Below, in pieces: positions 1-11,786 of a stretch of DNA of 64,000 nucleotides (its first letter is position 1; the number at the start of each line of letters is the position of its first letter). This stretch comes from Lathyrus oleraceus. Its lineage: Eukaryota; Streptophyta; Magnoliopsida; Fabales; Fabaceae. The notes below the pieces were generated by a model that saw nothing but the letters and a program-made list of their open reading frames with translations, was not told where the DNA came from and did not search any database. A program made the position numbers and the translations under genes. Where the stretch lies: contig NC_066584.1 of assembly GCF_024323335.1 (NCBI RefSeq), forward strand, positions 272,529,618 through 272,593,617, given 5' to 3'.

Positions 1-430
1 GTGAATGTGTGATTTAGCCATACTACTTTTATGAAATGGCCATTATGTTTTGACAAAACACTGATCATTCAACTAGACATAATCAGATGGTCTTTCACAC
101 TCTCAAGCTTCAAGTTCTTTGCTGGATAAAATAATCAGACAAGCGATCCACTTAAATCTTCTAAGAGATGAGGCTTGAGATAGCTTTGAGTCAAATTCCA
201 TCACTAGACAATATCACTGGTGATCATAAAACCCTAATTCTTCTGCTTCATTCGGAGGAATGGCTTGATCAACTATCTTGGGCATCTTTAACCGCTGAAA
301 CCAACTTTAACACCTGCTTGTTTTCATGCGTTGATGTCATCAAAGTCATCTTAATGAATGTTTCATCTTCAGTTGTTGTCATCATCAAAACCATGATGTT
401 ATTAGGGATAAGTATATTTTACTTACTTAT
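1..430. repeat. LTR-like fragment of the 9.3-22.7 kb SIRE-like family
   Basis: This stretch resembles 22307-22715: both carry GTGATTTAGCCATA, then a pyrimidine-rich run, GATGAGGCTTGAGATA, ATCACTGGTGATCATAAA (or close variants), and end near a GTTGTCATCATYAAAAC word. That last word is the inner edge of the SIRE-type LTRs elsewhere in the window. I read it as a piece of the same LTR family; its outer end is cut by the window edge. The open frame at 168-470 is not supported as a gene. Confidence 0.5.
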
Positions 431-559
431 GAGCTTTGGTCACTACTTGATTAACCTTTTTAGTATATAGTTCCACACCTTAAGGTGTGACTGGACATGG
501 ACTTCATATTTCTTCTCTTTCAACTAGAATTTTTCCATCTCTCATAGTTTTTTGTGATG

Positions 560-1010
560 TTTATTAGGCCTCATACCCTTATGACAGAAGAAGTACTTCT
601 AAGGCAGCAATTTAGTTTGGCACTAATCTTATATCCTGGTGGTCCAAGAAACAACCTGTTAGGGATAAGTCAAACACCGAGGAAAAATATAGATGTTTGG
701 CTTAAGAAACTACTGATATACTTTGGGTTTAGACTCTTCTTGAACAATTATTTATCTCCATTGAGACCCATATGATTTTGTGTGATAACCAATCAACAGT
801 TCTACTGGCTCAATATCATATAATGTACTCAAGAACAAAAGATATGAAGGTTGGTCTATTCTTTGTCAGGGATAAACTTTTATCCAAGTAACTTCAAGTT
901 ATCTATATACATGGCACTTGCTAGTGTGTGGGTTCCCTTACTAAGCCCATAGCATCCACTAGATTTATTGTGCTAAGACAAAAACTCAGGGTTATTAGCT
1001 CTCCATGAGT
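560..1010 (+). pseudogene. Ty1/copia RNase H remnant (Ale-like)
   Basis: Read across frames, + strand shows the C-terminal end of a copia polyprotein: an ISWWSKKQ-like motif near 640, a decayed AEYR-like motif near 680, then CDNQSTVLLA near 780-810, an RTKDM motif near 835, and a final SLTKPIASTRF-like block near 930-970. These are the RNase H landmarks of plant copia elements, ending in the usual LTKxxxxxRF tail. Several stops and frame changes make it non-functional. It is followed directly by a purine-rich tract at 1012-1030, the expected polypurine tract, and TATTAGAGTAAGAC, which looks like an LTR start with TG changed to TA. The lineage call is from memory of motif style. Confidence 0.7.
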
Positions 1011-1011
1011 T

Positions 1012-1030
1012 TATGGGGGAATGGGGGGAT
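1012..1030 (+). other. Polypurine tract of the copia remnant
   Basis: ATGGGGGAATGGGGGGAT follows the RNase H tail by a few bases and precedes a probable decayed LTR start (TATTAGAG). The location and G-rich composition match the plus-strand primer of copia elements. Confidence 0.55.
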
Positions 1031-2189
1031 ATTAGAGTAAGACTAGTTAAAGCTTAGTTTAGAACTGTATATATCTACAAGAATAACACTTATAAGCTTG
1101 AGTGTATCAAAACCTGCTATAGAAAATCAAGTGTTTGTTGTTATAAATGAAAATAGTTGCATCAATTTGTAACTAACTTTCCAGTAATCAAAAAGTTTGT
1201 TACAATAGAATTGAAAACTCTATCTTTGCATTCTATTATGTGACAACCAAAAGTATATAGTTGTTTAGTGTTTTGTTTATTTCTGGATAGTTCCTATTCT
1301 TTAAGAGGTGTTTTTTTGGATTATACATTTCATATAGAGTGGTGACATTAATTCTAGAAAGCTAACAACGCTTTCTTTACATAGTATTTGACTCGAAACA
1401 AATTACAAACTCGTTTATCAAGCTCGTGAGAATCTTTATATAATGCCTTAGCAATTAAAAATTAGATGGTTGGCTTGTTTTCATATTATTTCCACTATAT
1501 CTTTCATAGCTTTTCACACCATCAGAGAAGAAAATCATTGTGTAGATAAAGTGGCTAACCATTTTTTAGTGACAAAATATTATTAAAAGAACTTGGGAAA
1601 AAATATCTCAACATAGTATAATGTAGTGAGACCAGAAACCACAAGAAATACTATCATTGTTCACTAAAACAATAATAGCACAAGGTACATCAATAACGTT
1701 TCTCCTAAGTATGTATATTCAAGATGAATTTTGGTGGAACGACTTCCCAATCCCATCTAAAGAAGAATTTAATTGTAATTGGATAGATTTACCATGTTTT
1801 CATTTATGCTAACTTATGAGGGTTTTAGTTTAATGCCCCCTCGCCATTTCTCCGTGTTTTCACTTTCATTTTGATATATATTGTTGTTGCTTTATGCAAA
1901 CAATTATAAAACTCATCTTGAATTGATAGGGAAAACATGGAAATTCTTCCACATTTCAAAAATTCAAAAAAAATTCAAAAATTTCAAAAATAATATATAA
2001 TATAATAAAAGGTGAGAATAACCAAAGTACAAAAATAAGCGTCCCTGACCACAATAAGTGTAAAAAATACAACCAAAAAAGCAAAAAGAAACATAAAAGA
2101 ACCTAAACAACCAACATAAACAACACTACAACTAAGTAGGCCAAAGTAACCCCACAACTAAAATCCTAAGCAGCCAAGAAGCTCAATCC
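1031..2189. other. Probable decayed 3' LTR, then unassigned AT-rich DNA
   Basis: The first few hundred bases probably belong to the 3' LTR of the copia remnant, with a TATATAT-type box near 1070, but I cannot fix the far end. The rest, to about 2190, shows no coding similarity that I recognise; 1960-2000 is rich in AAATTCAAAAA words. Confidence 0.3.
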
Positions 2190-4110
2190 CTTAGGCCTCA
2201 CGCTAGAGCTCAAACTGCCAAAACCACCATCAACAGATCAAAAGCCACCAAGAGAGCAACAAAACCATAAACCGGTCCCAACCATGAAACCAAGGCGAAT
2301 AATTAATCGGGTACGATTAAGGCAGAGGATAGGGTTTTGAATCCACTTAGATAAAGTATATAAGTTCACCCTACACTTTGTAGTAACCATTTCCAGGCAA
2401 AAAAAATACTCTTCTCCTCCACTTCTTTCAGAGTTTTAAAAACACCGTTAGAGATGACATCATTGTAAGCTCTCCAAATACACTAGACAACAACGTACCA
2501 GATCATAGAAAAGTCATCCATAGACTTACCCCTACAACCTAAAGAGAGGGAAAAACTTAAAATAATCATAAACTTGTTAACCCAATCACTAGAAGATCAT
2601 ATACCACACATATAGAGTTAAATCACAAGTGACAAAAAGATGAGACACCTACTCAACTGAATACCCACACAAAGGACAAGAAACCTCCATATAATCAAAG
2701 ATTACACCATTTAAACACGTTCTCTTTAGAAGTAATTACATCTTGGAAAAGCTACCAAGGAAAGACCAACACCTTATAAGGATCCCAACTAACCCAAATG
2801 AAGGGAATAGTAAAATTCTCAGGTAAATGAGAGGATAAAGAAGTGGTAGAAATATCCAAATGAACATGGTAAGCAGATGAAATTGAGAAAATACTCTATT
2901 TAGTATGCTTCCAATTTATTTATCTCTATCCTGAGTGAGTGAGTGAGTGAGAGAGAGAGAGAGAGAGAGAGAGACGCCTTGAAGCATAAATAGAAGGTTA
3001 TCTATCACATGTACCTTAAGGAGAAAGAAGAGTCTTATCCACCTGAGATCACAAACCAAGTCCCCATTTTCCACCAGACCAAGCTCATCCACCAACTCAT
3101 GAGTTTGAATATAATTAAAAAACAAACTACAAAACTTATTATTTAAGGAAAGGGAATTCAACCAAGGATCATTCCAAAAGGAAGTTTGAAGGCTCAATTA
3201 CACTTCCTTTAGGTTACCATCGACAAACCAATCAAATATATCATCCTTTTCGAACCTAAGAAGAGACACATCTTCCCACCCACACCACACCACACCCCGA
3301 AGTGAGGAAAAAACTAGAGTACCATACATAATTACAATAATACCACACAAAAGGCCCTAAGCACCTATAGGTAACCTCCATCTCTATTTGGTCAAAAGGG
3401 TTAGATTAACCAGCTTGTGATCCCTAACTCCTAACCTCATTCTACTTTTAGGTTTACAAACAATATGTCACTTAATCTAGAAAATTTAAAAATCACCCTT
3501 CACTCCCCTCCCCCAAAAAATAAAATAATAATAAACTTTCTCTATAACCTAACAAGCTTCTTCAAAACCTTAACTTGCATCTTCAGAAAAAGATAAGAAG
3601 ATAATGAGAATGACATTAAACACTGAATTAAGAAGAACCACCCGACCCCTAGATAAAATATATGTGCTTCTAAGAATGAAGCCTCATAGTCAACAAATTG
3701 ACTAAAGGGTCCAGAGTAGTTTTGAGCCTACGATTAACCCCTACAAACAAATCAAAGTACTTAAAAGGGAGGGTCTCAATATTACAGCGGGAAAATTCAC
3801 ATGTAGAGATAAAAAACAGGATCCACGTTAACCATTATAAGGCCACTCTTGAAAAAGTTAACCAAAACTTATAAACCATCTAAAAACCCCTCAGGATTGT
3901 CTTAGTAATCAACAAATTTTCATGAGAAGAGTCTGCCACAAGGAGGGTATCATTTACATACTAAAGGTGAAAGTCTACTAAATTAGACAATCCCATCTAA
4001 AACCGGAGTAGATATCGAGCTCTTCAACTCTAAAAACTAAGTCACTACGCCCCCAACCACTTGTAGAAAAAGGAAAAGAGATAACTGATACATTTATTTC
4101 AACTCTCTTT
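2190..4110 (-). pseudogene. LINE (L1-type) reverse transcriptase remnant
   Basis: Reading the minus strand over stops and frame changes gives the C-terminal half of a plant LINE ORF2. Near 3960 is QYVNDTLLVADS, a decayed form of the QYADDTLL catalytic box. Near 3770 is NIETLPFKYFDLFVG, matching the LPxxYLGLPxG block. At 3560-3420 is a GLGVRD-like block followed by NLTLLTKWRW. At 3190-3060 is SFWNDPWLNSL, the usual xFWxDPWL motif. At 2690-2640 is CPLCGYSVExVSHLF, the zf-RVT Cys/His motif. The N-terminal endonuclease and early RT are not seen. A (GAGT)n(GA)n tract at 2932-2974 interrupts the frame. Many stops show it is dead. The family is well supported; exact ends are approximate. Confidence 0.8.
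2932..2974. repeat. (GAGT)n(GA)n microsatellite
   Basis: GAGT units followed by pure GA units, lying inside the LINE remnant. This explains the serine/leucine-rich tail of the minus-strand open frame here. Confidence 0.95.
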
Positions 4111-4253
4111 GAATGCTAATATATACGGTTGGACACCCATAAACCAATAGTGCAAGAATATCGACAAACATACAAGCTCTTATCTAAGACCTCAACTTCT
4201 CACTAAACCTAAATTTGATGAATTCAAAAAGCTCCAACTAAATGATTTTTTTT

Positions 4254-4343
4254 TAAATCTACCTTCAAGACAATTTTTTTTTTTAAAATCAACCTTCAAG
4301 ACAATTTCTTTTTAAAATCAACCTTCAAGACAATTTTTTTTTT
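4254..4343. repeat. Three tandem copies of a ~30-bp unit
   Basis: AAATCxACCTTCAAGACAAT followed by a T run occurs three times in a row, the copies differing mainly in poly-T length. It lies just upstream (minus-strand sense) of the LINE remnant. Confidence 0.9.
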
Positions 4344-5981
4344 ATATTTCTAAATCACAAGTTTTATTGAGTTGTAGACAAATTTATTCATACATTTCAA
4401 GGAAAAAGAAATTGGCCAAGAGATGTTAAACAAAATCAGCTAAGTTTTGTAGTTACTAAATTAATATATTCCGCTGTTGCATAATTAAATAAATAGTTAT
4501 AAGAACTAAAATAACTGTGTGGCTTAATTTTCTTATATTTTTCTAAATGAATATGTGGAGGAGGTTCAACCACACACATATAAAATAATAATATAATTAA
4601 TACAAATTTCAAACTCCACCTGTACTCCCAAGAAAATAAAACTCCAAGTTTTAACAGCGACTAGAAATATTATAAAAAGGGGTTGATTACAATGTCTTTG
4701 TTAAATCACTTTCAATCAAAATAAATAAAATAATAAAATAATAATAATAGTGATTTTCATGTTTGAAATTTCTTCTCAACCAATTAATGGTCTTTCTAAG
4801 GAAATTCAAACTCATCTAGAACTTTACTTAAATGTCAGTTTAATGTTGAATAATTGGCTCAACCAACTCACATAACATAGCGTTATATGATAGAGATAAC
4901 TCAACCAATACCTTTTTAACATATTAAATAAATAAAAACATAATTTTTCATAGTTGACAGTGGTACACGAACATCAGATATAACGACGCAGATTCAAATA
5001 TAGTGGTATAAATTCAATCTCTATTTAATTTAAAGAATAAAAAAAAAGCTATCTCAAAGGATATATTAGTAATTTCATCTCTAATTTAACCTTTGTAAAC
5101 AATGAAATCTCAGTAGCAGCAGTGGCTAATGGCAGTGCCTGAAAAGGCAATTAAGGAGATAACATAATAGGAACTGGAGAGTAATTCTAGGTCTGTACTA
5201 TCAATGTGACATCACTCCTTCTTTGGTATATTCTCAGTACCAGAAAATTGATTCTTTATAAAAATTAAATTAAATTCAAAAATAGAAAAAAAATATGGTG
5301 GTCCTAAAATATGAAAATGATAACATTAAGATAATGCTTATTTCATTATGGCAAACATGCATAAAGGTATTCAGATAATTACAACGGAATCACTAGCACT
5401 AGCACTATATAGCACACAGATAGAAGCTTTTTGTAAAAAGTGATTTTTTATTACACTTTTGGTGGAAGTAAAATTGCTTTTAAAATAAGTTGATTTTGAC
5501 ATGTAGAATTATTTGTAGAGAAAAAAAAATATATTTTTTTTTAAATTTTAATTATGTTTGTGTAAGTTAATTAATACCATACATACTAGTATATTATAAT
5601 ATACCACTAGTTTCTAGGATTCCTATAGCTATTGCAACAGAAGAACATTGAAGACAAGCATTATATGCAAAAGCAGAGAGACTCATCATGCTCATCCTAA
5701 TCCTAAGCCTAATTTAATTTCTCTAACAAATTTCTGATTCCATTTTTATTACATATTTTCCTTAAAAAGTGATGCAAGCTGTCCTCATTTCATTAAATTA
5801 ATGAATTTTATGCTTTTTTTTTATTGATGTTGATTGTATTGTTTCCCCACACTAACTATTAGTACATAGCTCATCACCCAATACAAGATAAACTCAAAGC
5901 ATTCAATTTCTTCATAGGGGTCACATTAATTAGTATGTTAAAATTTCATTTTTTATTTTAATGAAAACAACATTTTACTTA

Positions 5982-6005
5982 TATTATTATTATTATTATT
6001 ATTAT
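5982..6005. repeat. (ATT)n microsatellite
   Basis: Uninterrupted ATT/TTA units. Confidence 0.9.
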
Positions 6006-6439
6006 CTCATTTATTAGAAAGCAACATTTTACCAAAATTATAGCTTATTGGTTTAGGGTTTTTCTCAATGGTGGTTTTCCGCATACAACTTTTTTTTTCT
6101 TTCTTTTTACCATTTCGAATTGTGTTTTGGCTTAACATAATAAATATAATAATAATTTTTGTATATGATAAATAATATAAGATAATGTTATGTTGCCATT
6201 GATATACGTTTGAGGTGGGGTGAAATAACATAAATATAATTTAATATGATCGTCCTTGAAAATAAATTATTCAAGAAAAAAAGTCTCTTTCTTCAATTTG
6301 TCATCAATTTTGTCACATATGAATAGTTATGGCTTCACAGTAACATTGATTAGTAAAATTATGGTTTTGCATCTTGTGGTCAGAACAAAATAAGAGTGGA
6401 CCAATCATAAATTATTCACCTCACAACAAATTTAAATAT

Positions 6440-6441
<2 letters not shown>

Positions 6442-6490
<49 letters not shown>
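6442..6490. repeat. (TAA)n microsatellite
   Basis: About 16 uninterrupted TAA units. Confidence 0.95.
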
Positions 6491-6491
<1 letters not shown>

Positions 6492-7479
6492 TAACCTAAC
6501 AAATAAGAGAGGTGATATTTATATATTTTTTATTGTATAGTACTAATATATTATATATTGATTATAACATTTTGCTTGTGTAGGGTCACCAAATGTTGAT
6601 TTTTGAACTTCATTTTTGACAAGATTTTTGAACATGATTGAGAGCCTTGTGTTTCTACTTTATCGTTTGGAATATAAAAACTTGGTGACCAAGATATATT
6701 TGTCAAAAAAGAAAAACTAAATTGATACTTCCTTTAAGAATAATATTATAGTGTTTGTGAGGTAAATTACCTTATATGTAATAGTTGTGTTAAATAGGTT
6801 TAACATGTTAGTTTAGAGTTCGATGATGGTGTAATATTTACTTGAAAAATTTAGTGAAAGAAATATATATGAGCAACCTAATATTCTTAATAAATGTAAA
6901 TGGTATTTTTTATTTATTAATATTCAAAGTTAATAGAGTGTATGTTATGAGTGTGAGTAATTGTGTTTTTTTTTAATGTTTAGGGAATTAGAAAAAGTAT
7001 TTTATGATATGATTTTAGTTATTACTAAAATGAAAGTTTTATTGACTCGATCAATGTGATGTGGTTTTGTTTAAGGGTATGTCATTGATTGGTGGGTATC
7101 AACATGATTATGATATACATGTAAGTGATATGTGCTAATTTTATTTAAATTTTATTATATTATCATGATATTTATTAATTTGTTTTTGCAACTTATTTTA
7201 AGAAATTCTTTAATTTGTTATAAATATTAGAGACGGAGATATTTTGACGACGAAAAGAGCATATATTCTAAGTTTACGCAACTTATTATATACGTTGGAG
7301 TAAGTTAAAATTAAGTCAAGTTAAAGAGTTTGAGAGAAAACAAGACAAGTAAATTTACTATGAGTTTTTTTAACGGAACAATAATATAAATAAAGAAAAA
7401 GCTAAGATATAAAAGAGGGGGATCCGATCAAAACCTTTTTAGAGGTTAACAAATATGTAATTAGGAAGAAATAATGCAT

Positions 7480-8890
7480 TCCTAACTATTTTTAGAATAA
7501 TGGTCCCAGGTGGCTCAACCTAAGAAAGAGGCAAAGGGGAATTTATGATTTGAAAAGTTAATAAATCCGTAAATATGTTTTTTTCTTTGAAAATATGAGA
7601 AATATGAATCTCAAAATTTTAATTTTGGCTAAACAATTGAGCCATATGATCCTAATATGTTAAGGAACCACAAAGAGATCCTTAACAACCAACAAAACAA
7701 AAGACGAATCAGTTTTCAATCAAATATTACTCCAACCAAAGCTAGAAGCAAAATCAATTGCCTTAATAACTCTAAAAAACTCTGTAATAATCGAGGAAGA
7801 GCGGACAATCTTCTCAGCAAAACCAAAAACAAAGTCACCCAAATGATTTCTGAACAGGCCACCCCAAGATGGCCAATCAGAGGAGAATGAGTTGTTTGTG
7901 TTACACTTCAACTAACCACTAATCGGACGCATCCACAAAACCTCAATAATCCTAGGCACCTTAGGCGGATATAGATTAATATTGAAGGTCTTGATAATGG
8001 AAAACTCATAAATGAAGGAGTTCGCCATTTTATAAGTAATATTTCCTATGAAAGCAACCTTAATAAGAATTTGGTTAAGGGTCATCTTTCAGTGCCTGAA
8101 GCCATTGTTGAATCTGACTTGATTACGGGTCAACCAAATACTTCTGATGATGAGCATAATGGAGGACTGAATGATAACTCTGCATTGAGGACTCAAATTT
8201 TTGTCACAAATGTTCAAGATGCTAAGAATGTTAGACATGATAGGAAGCTTAATCATATTAAAAAACCAGTGTCAAATATGTAAAGCAAAATGGCAATGAA
8301 AGAAAAGATGCTCCGCTGATTCCTGATTGTCGTTGTAGAGGTTGCACATCGATGGATAAAAATAACCTCTCTTCATGAGATTATCATCGGTAGGCAACTG
8401 ATTATGCCACAACCTCCATACAATGAACGCCTTAGAAGGAGGAGTATCAACATTCCAGATATGTTTAAACCAATGCTGAGTAGATGACTTGAAGTTGTAA
8501 GCCTCTTTGGGAGTTAAATTCCCATAAGTATAGTGAATCCAAATCTTGCTATCATCCATGCTATCCATAGGAATATTAATTCTATCCGCAATCAAAGACA
8601 CATTAGGAATTTTATTGATAATGTTAGAAGGAAAATTTCAAGAACCGTTATGTAGAAAATTAGAAACCAAATAACTAGTATTAATATCCACGGGATCCTG
8701 AATCCTAGAAATCAAAGGGGGATCACACCAATGATCAAGTCAAACATTAGTGTTATTGTCGTCGCCCAGAATGATTCTAATGTTCTTAGACACCCCACTC
8801 ACCCCACTCTTAATGTTGCTCCAAATGGACGAAGCAACATGAGAGCTCCCTAACCAATACGAGCCTTTAACTGATTTACCTTAACAACAA
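7480..8890 (-). pseudogene. LINE remnant: RT C-terminus, zf-RVT and RNase H
   Basis: The minus strand reads as a nearly continuous plant LINE C-terminal region. From about 8890 comes SWGSLVRG-like sequence, then ILGDDNNTNVWLDHWC near 8760, the RIQDPVDIN block near 8690, and an open segment 8601-8272 with WNVDTPPSKAFIVWRLWHNQ and CNLYNDNQESAEHLFFHC, a zf-RVT domain with its second Cys replaced by Tyr. After a TGA in place of an expected Trp codon at about 8280, the frame continues through an IWLTRNQVRF-like block to the RNase H domain at 7911-7500, starting KCNTN and running GGLFRNHLGDFVFGFAEK. Only a few stops break it, so it is better preserved than the LINE at 2-4 kb. The endonuclease and N-terminal RT are absent. 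Confidence 0.85.
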
Positions 8891-9022
8891 AAAGAGAGCT
8901 TTTCACTTGGTTTAACTCACAACCAAAAGAAATTTCCTTCAATGAGAAATTATAATTTTTACATTTACATCATACTAGACTATATCATAGATATATAGAT
9001 TCCACTCTCAAAAGTCCTAAGG

Positions 9023-9180
9023 TATGTGTGTGTGTGTGTGTATGCGTGTGTGTGGGGGGAGGGGGTGCATGTGTGCGTGCGTGTGCGTGTGTGTGCGTGT
9101 GTGTGTATGCATCTGTATGTATGTGCGTGTGTGTTTGTATATGTGTGTGTATGTGTGTATGTGTGTGCGTGAGATAGTGA

Positions 9181-9261
<81 letters not shown>
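9023..9261. repeat. Compound (GT)n/(GA)n microsatellite
   Basis: About 150 bp of interrupted GT/GC repeats pass into a nearly pure (GA)n tract. All open frames over this block are low-complexity artefacts. Confidence 0.97.
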
Positions 9262-9265
<4 letters not shown>

Positions 9266-9289
9266 CTCATACACATTTCTAATGTGTTA

Positions 9290-9612
9290 GAAACGAGAAA
9301 GGAGCCCTATATTTATACCACATAAGGTGACTCAAATATGGAAACAATCCATAGGCCTTTGAAAGTTCATAATCAATTATCACAAGTGCATAATCGATCA
9401 TGACACCCCTAAAATGGAAGGTATTGATTTCTAGTCGTTGCCAACCATTAATGGATTTTTCCAAAAAACATTAGGCGTTACAAAGTGAAATAATCAACTA
9501 ACCAAATGGAGCAATCAATTATCCCTTTATAAAACATGCTTTTAATTGATCATACAATTCCTCAATCGATTCACGAAGCCTTTAAAACTTTTTAAGGTGA
9601 TTTTCTTAAAAG
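9290..9612. mobile_element. LTR fragment of the SIRE-like family, end-to-end with the next LTR
   Basis: It contains repeated AATCAATT/AATCGATT-like octamers and ends with CTTTAAAACTTTTTAAGGTGATTT, closely matching 22235-22270 in the right-hand LTR of the same family. The next LTR begins immediately afterwards (TGAACATGTGAC), so an LTR interior abuts an LTR start. This implies recombination or insertion of one member into another. Confidence 0.55.
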
Positions 9613-10880
9613 TGTTGAACATGTGACTCCATGCAGAGGAAGGCGAGTCACGGAGGTTTGAAAATGATAGTTTAAAAAAATCATTTTCTAAATCAGAGTT
9701 CGAAAACATTTTAACAAAATGTTTGAATATTCAACGGAAAATCAATTAAATAAATTAAGTGGTAAGTAAATGAGTTAAGGGAAGATAGAAAACACAAGAA
9801 ATTTATAGAGGTTTGGTCTTAAAGAAGTGACCTACTCCTCTCGCCAAGAACTGATCTTGGGAGTATCCAATATTTCTTGAGAGCTTTTAGATAATTAAGC
9901 CCACGAACCCCTTTATACAAGGAAATTGAGTTTCATACTATCTTTCAATTAAACTATGAACTAAGGAATTAAGCGGTTAGTTTTCATGTCAAACAACGAA
10001 CAAAGCTTTGAGCGGTAAGTCTCTAAGCCAAACTGAGATTTCGCACAGGTTGATCTCGAACTAAGATGGAGTTTTGAGTTGGCTATCCTCCGAACCAAAC
10101 TGAGATTTTACACGGGCTGACCATGAACAAAACTGATATTTTTACTGGGATGGTCTCAAACCCACCGAGCTTTCACACAGGATGAACTCAGAAACCGAAT
10201 GAAATTTTATATCAGTCTGATCTCGAACCAATAGAGAATTCCACTAGGGAGAACTCAAGAACCGTTGTGAATATCTCTAATTACTCTTTAGAAACCCAAA
10301 AGAGAGTTTTCTTTAATGGCGGAGCTCACGAGCCAAATAGAGATGTATAATAATCCCTAAAAGAGATTTTACACTAGTTTAACTTCAAACCAAAATAATT
10401 ACTCCCTAAAGAAGAATGATTTACTAAAGATAAAAATTACTATTGATAAATTTACAATAAAACCCTCACCTAGAACAAAATCCTCACTAAACTCAAGAAC
10501 GCTCTCAAAGCACTATGGCTAAAATGTGTGAAAAAATTAAAATGATTTAGAGAGAGTCTAAGAGAAAAGAAAAGTGAGAATTTTCACATTTTATGCACGT
10601 TTAGATATTCTAGAGAACCTTTCCATTTATAGGCCAACAAATTGTGTAATTTTGAAAACAATCAATGGGTCAAATAAATGACCTAATAGATTAGGTACTT
10701 GCAATAATCGATTATTGTTGCCCAAATTGGAAGGTTTTGATAGAGAGCCATTACCATTCATTGAGACATTTTTCACAATCGATTATAGACTCAATTATCC
10801 CATATCTAATCGATTAGGTAAACTATATAATAGATTATTGTTGTGTTTGCAACAAAAGTAAGTTTTGTAATTATCGTATC
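9613..10880 (-). mobile_element. SIRE-like copia LTR (left copy, element 6)
   Basis: It starts on + with TGAACATGTGAC, comparable to TGAGCATGTGGC at 14698, and shares long similarity with 14712-15317 (AACACAAxAAGTTTATA, GGTTTGGTCTTAA, GACCTACTCCTCTC and the following periodic block) and with 21932-22250. It holds a degenerate ~45-bp periodic repeat (9960-10400, recurring GAGxTTTxCACxxGxTGA) and an AATCGATT-type array (10680-10850). Relative to the other copy it has about 150 bp extra near its start. It ends at the gypsy-derived sequence, so the outer end is not seen. Confidence 0.65.
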
Positions 10881-11159
10881 TACAGATACTGGCGGTTTCA
10901 AAGACCATTCAAGAGTTTTTTTTCTTCATATTTTTAAGTAGAGAATAAGTTGTGTATTAATTGTGATGCATGAAAATAAATAACATAAAACCAAATAACA
11001 CAAAGTAAAATGGAGATTTCATTGTTAATAGTAAGAATGCTTGCTAGGGGGAGATTTCATCATTATGTAGTTATCATGCATATCCATAGGTCAGTAATAT
11101 GCTCTTCTCCCCAGATATTAATATTACCTGTTTTTAATTAATACATACTAAAATGTCCA

Positions 11160-11710
11160 AACACGTATTTTCTTACTATAAATAAGGGGGGTATATCGTG
11201 TAGTGATATATTTATAGAAGTCTCATTGAGGGTGGGGGGTGCCAAATTCCCTTAAGGGGCGACTCGTATCTACTGCCCACCATTAGAGACCGCCTCACCC
11301 TGATACTTCCTACTCGCCTAGTCTTGAGAAAAGTGGGAAAAGACATTCCTCGATTAAAGAGAAGTCAAGGTCAACAATCTAACCACCATCTCCCTAAAAA
11401 GTAGAGATTCAACAATCCAACATTCATTGAGTTGACGGTTATCATTCCCAAGGAAACCCTAGACCCAAGGTGCCTATATAAATATCCCAACCTTAGGGTT
11501 GAGAAGACATATCATAAATTACCCAGCATAATGAATAAACCCAAAATATATCACCTCACCTGTGTTGGCCATCTCTCATCATTGTAAACACCATCAAACA
11601 GGGCATCTCGTCGACGCGGGAAAGCCCTAACCATTAGAAAACTACTAAGGCCTTTGGCAATCCCTACTAGCTTTAGGGAACGACACACTCATATACATTT
11701 TGACGAGTAA
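11160..11710 (+). mobile_element. Ty3/gypsy (Tat-like) LTR end and primer binding site
   Basis: A good TATA box (TATAAATA, 11177-11184) lies within what looks like an LTR. At 11711 begins TGGTGTCCACCGTGG, a variant of the TGGCGCCCACCGTGGGG primer-site region that follows the 5' LTR of plant Tat-type gypsy elements. The start of the LTR is not defined. A second copy of the LTR end plus primer site lies at 12308-12425. The protease remnant further right on the same strand fits the orientation. Confidence 0.6.
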
Positions 11711-11786
11711 TGGTGTCCACCGTGGAGCCCCAGGAAAAGTTGTTTGCACATGTGATCTTTGAAATGCAACAACTCTAAGAGAGAGA

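Larger units (their letters stand above)
4344..7479. other. AT-rich non-coding DNA
   Basis: No gene or recognisable element is seen. It contains an (ATT)n tract at 5982-6005, a (TAA)n tract at 6442-6490 and many poly-A/T runs. The short open frame at 6007-6231 is low complexity. The last part, about 7400-7480, may be the 3' tail of the next LINE remnant. Confidence 0.6.

Noticed and set aside
8071..8283. 70-codon + strand open frame, first thought to be an inverted piece of LINE ORF1
   Set aside because: The minus strand through the same bases continues the LINE reading from zf-RVT to RNase H, so the + frame is a shadow.
9017..9290. Open frames rich in Ser-Leu, Thr-His or Cys-Val
   Set aside because: Pure translation of (GT)n and (GA)n microsatellites.
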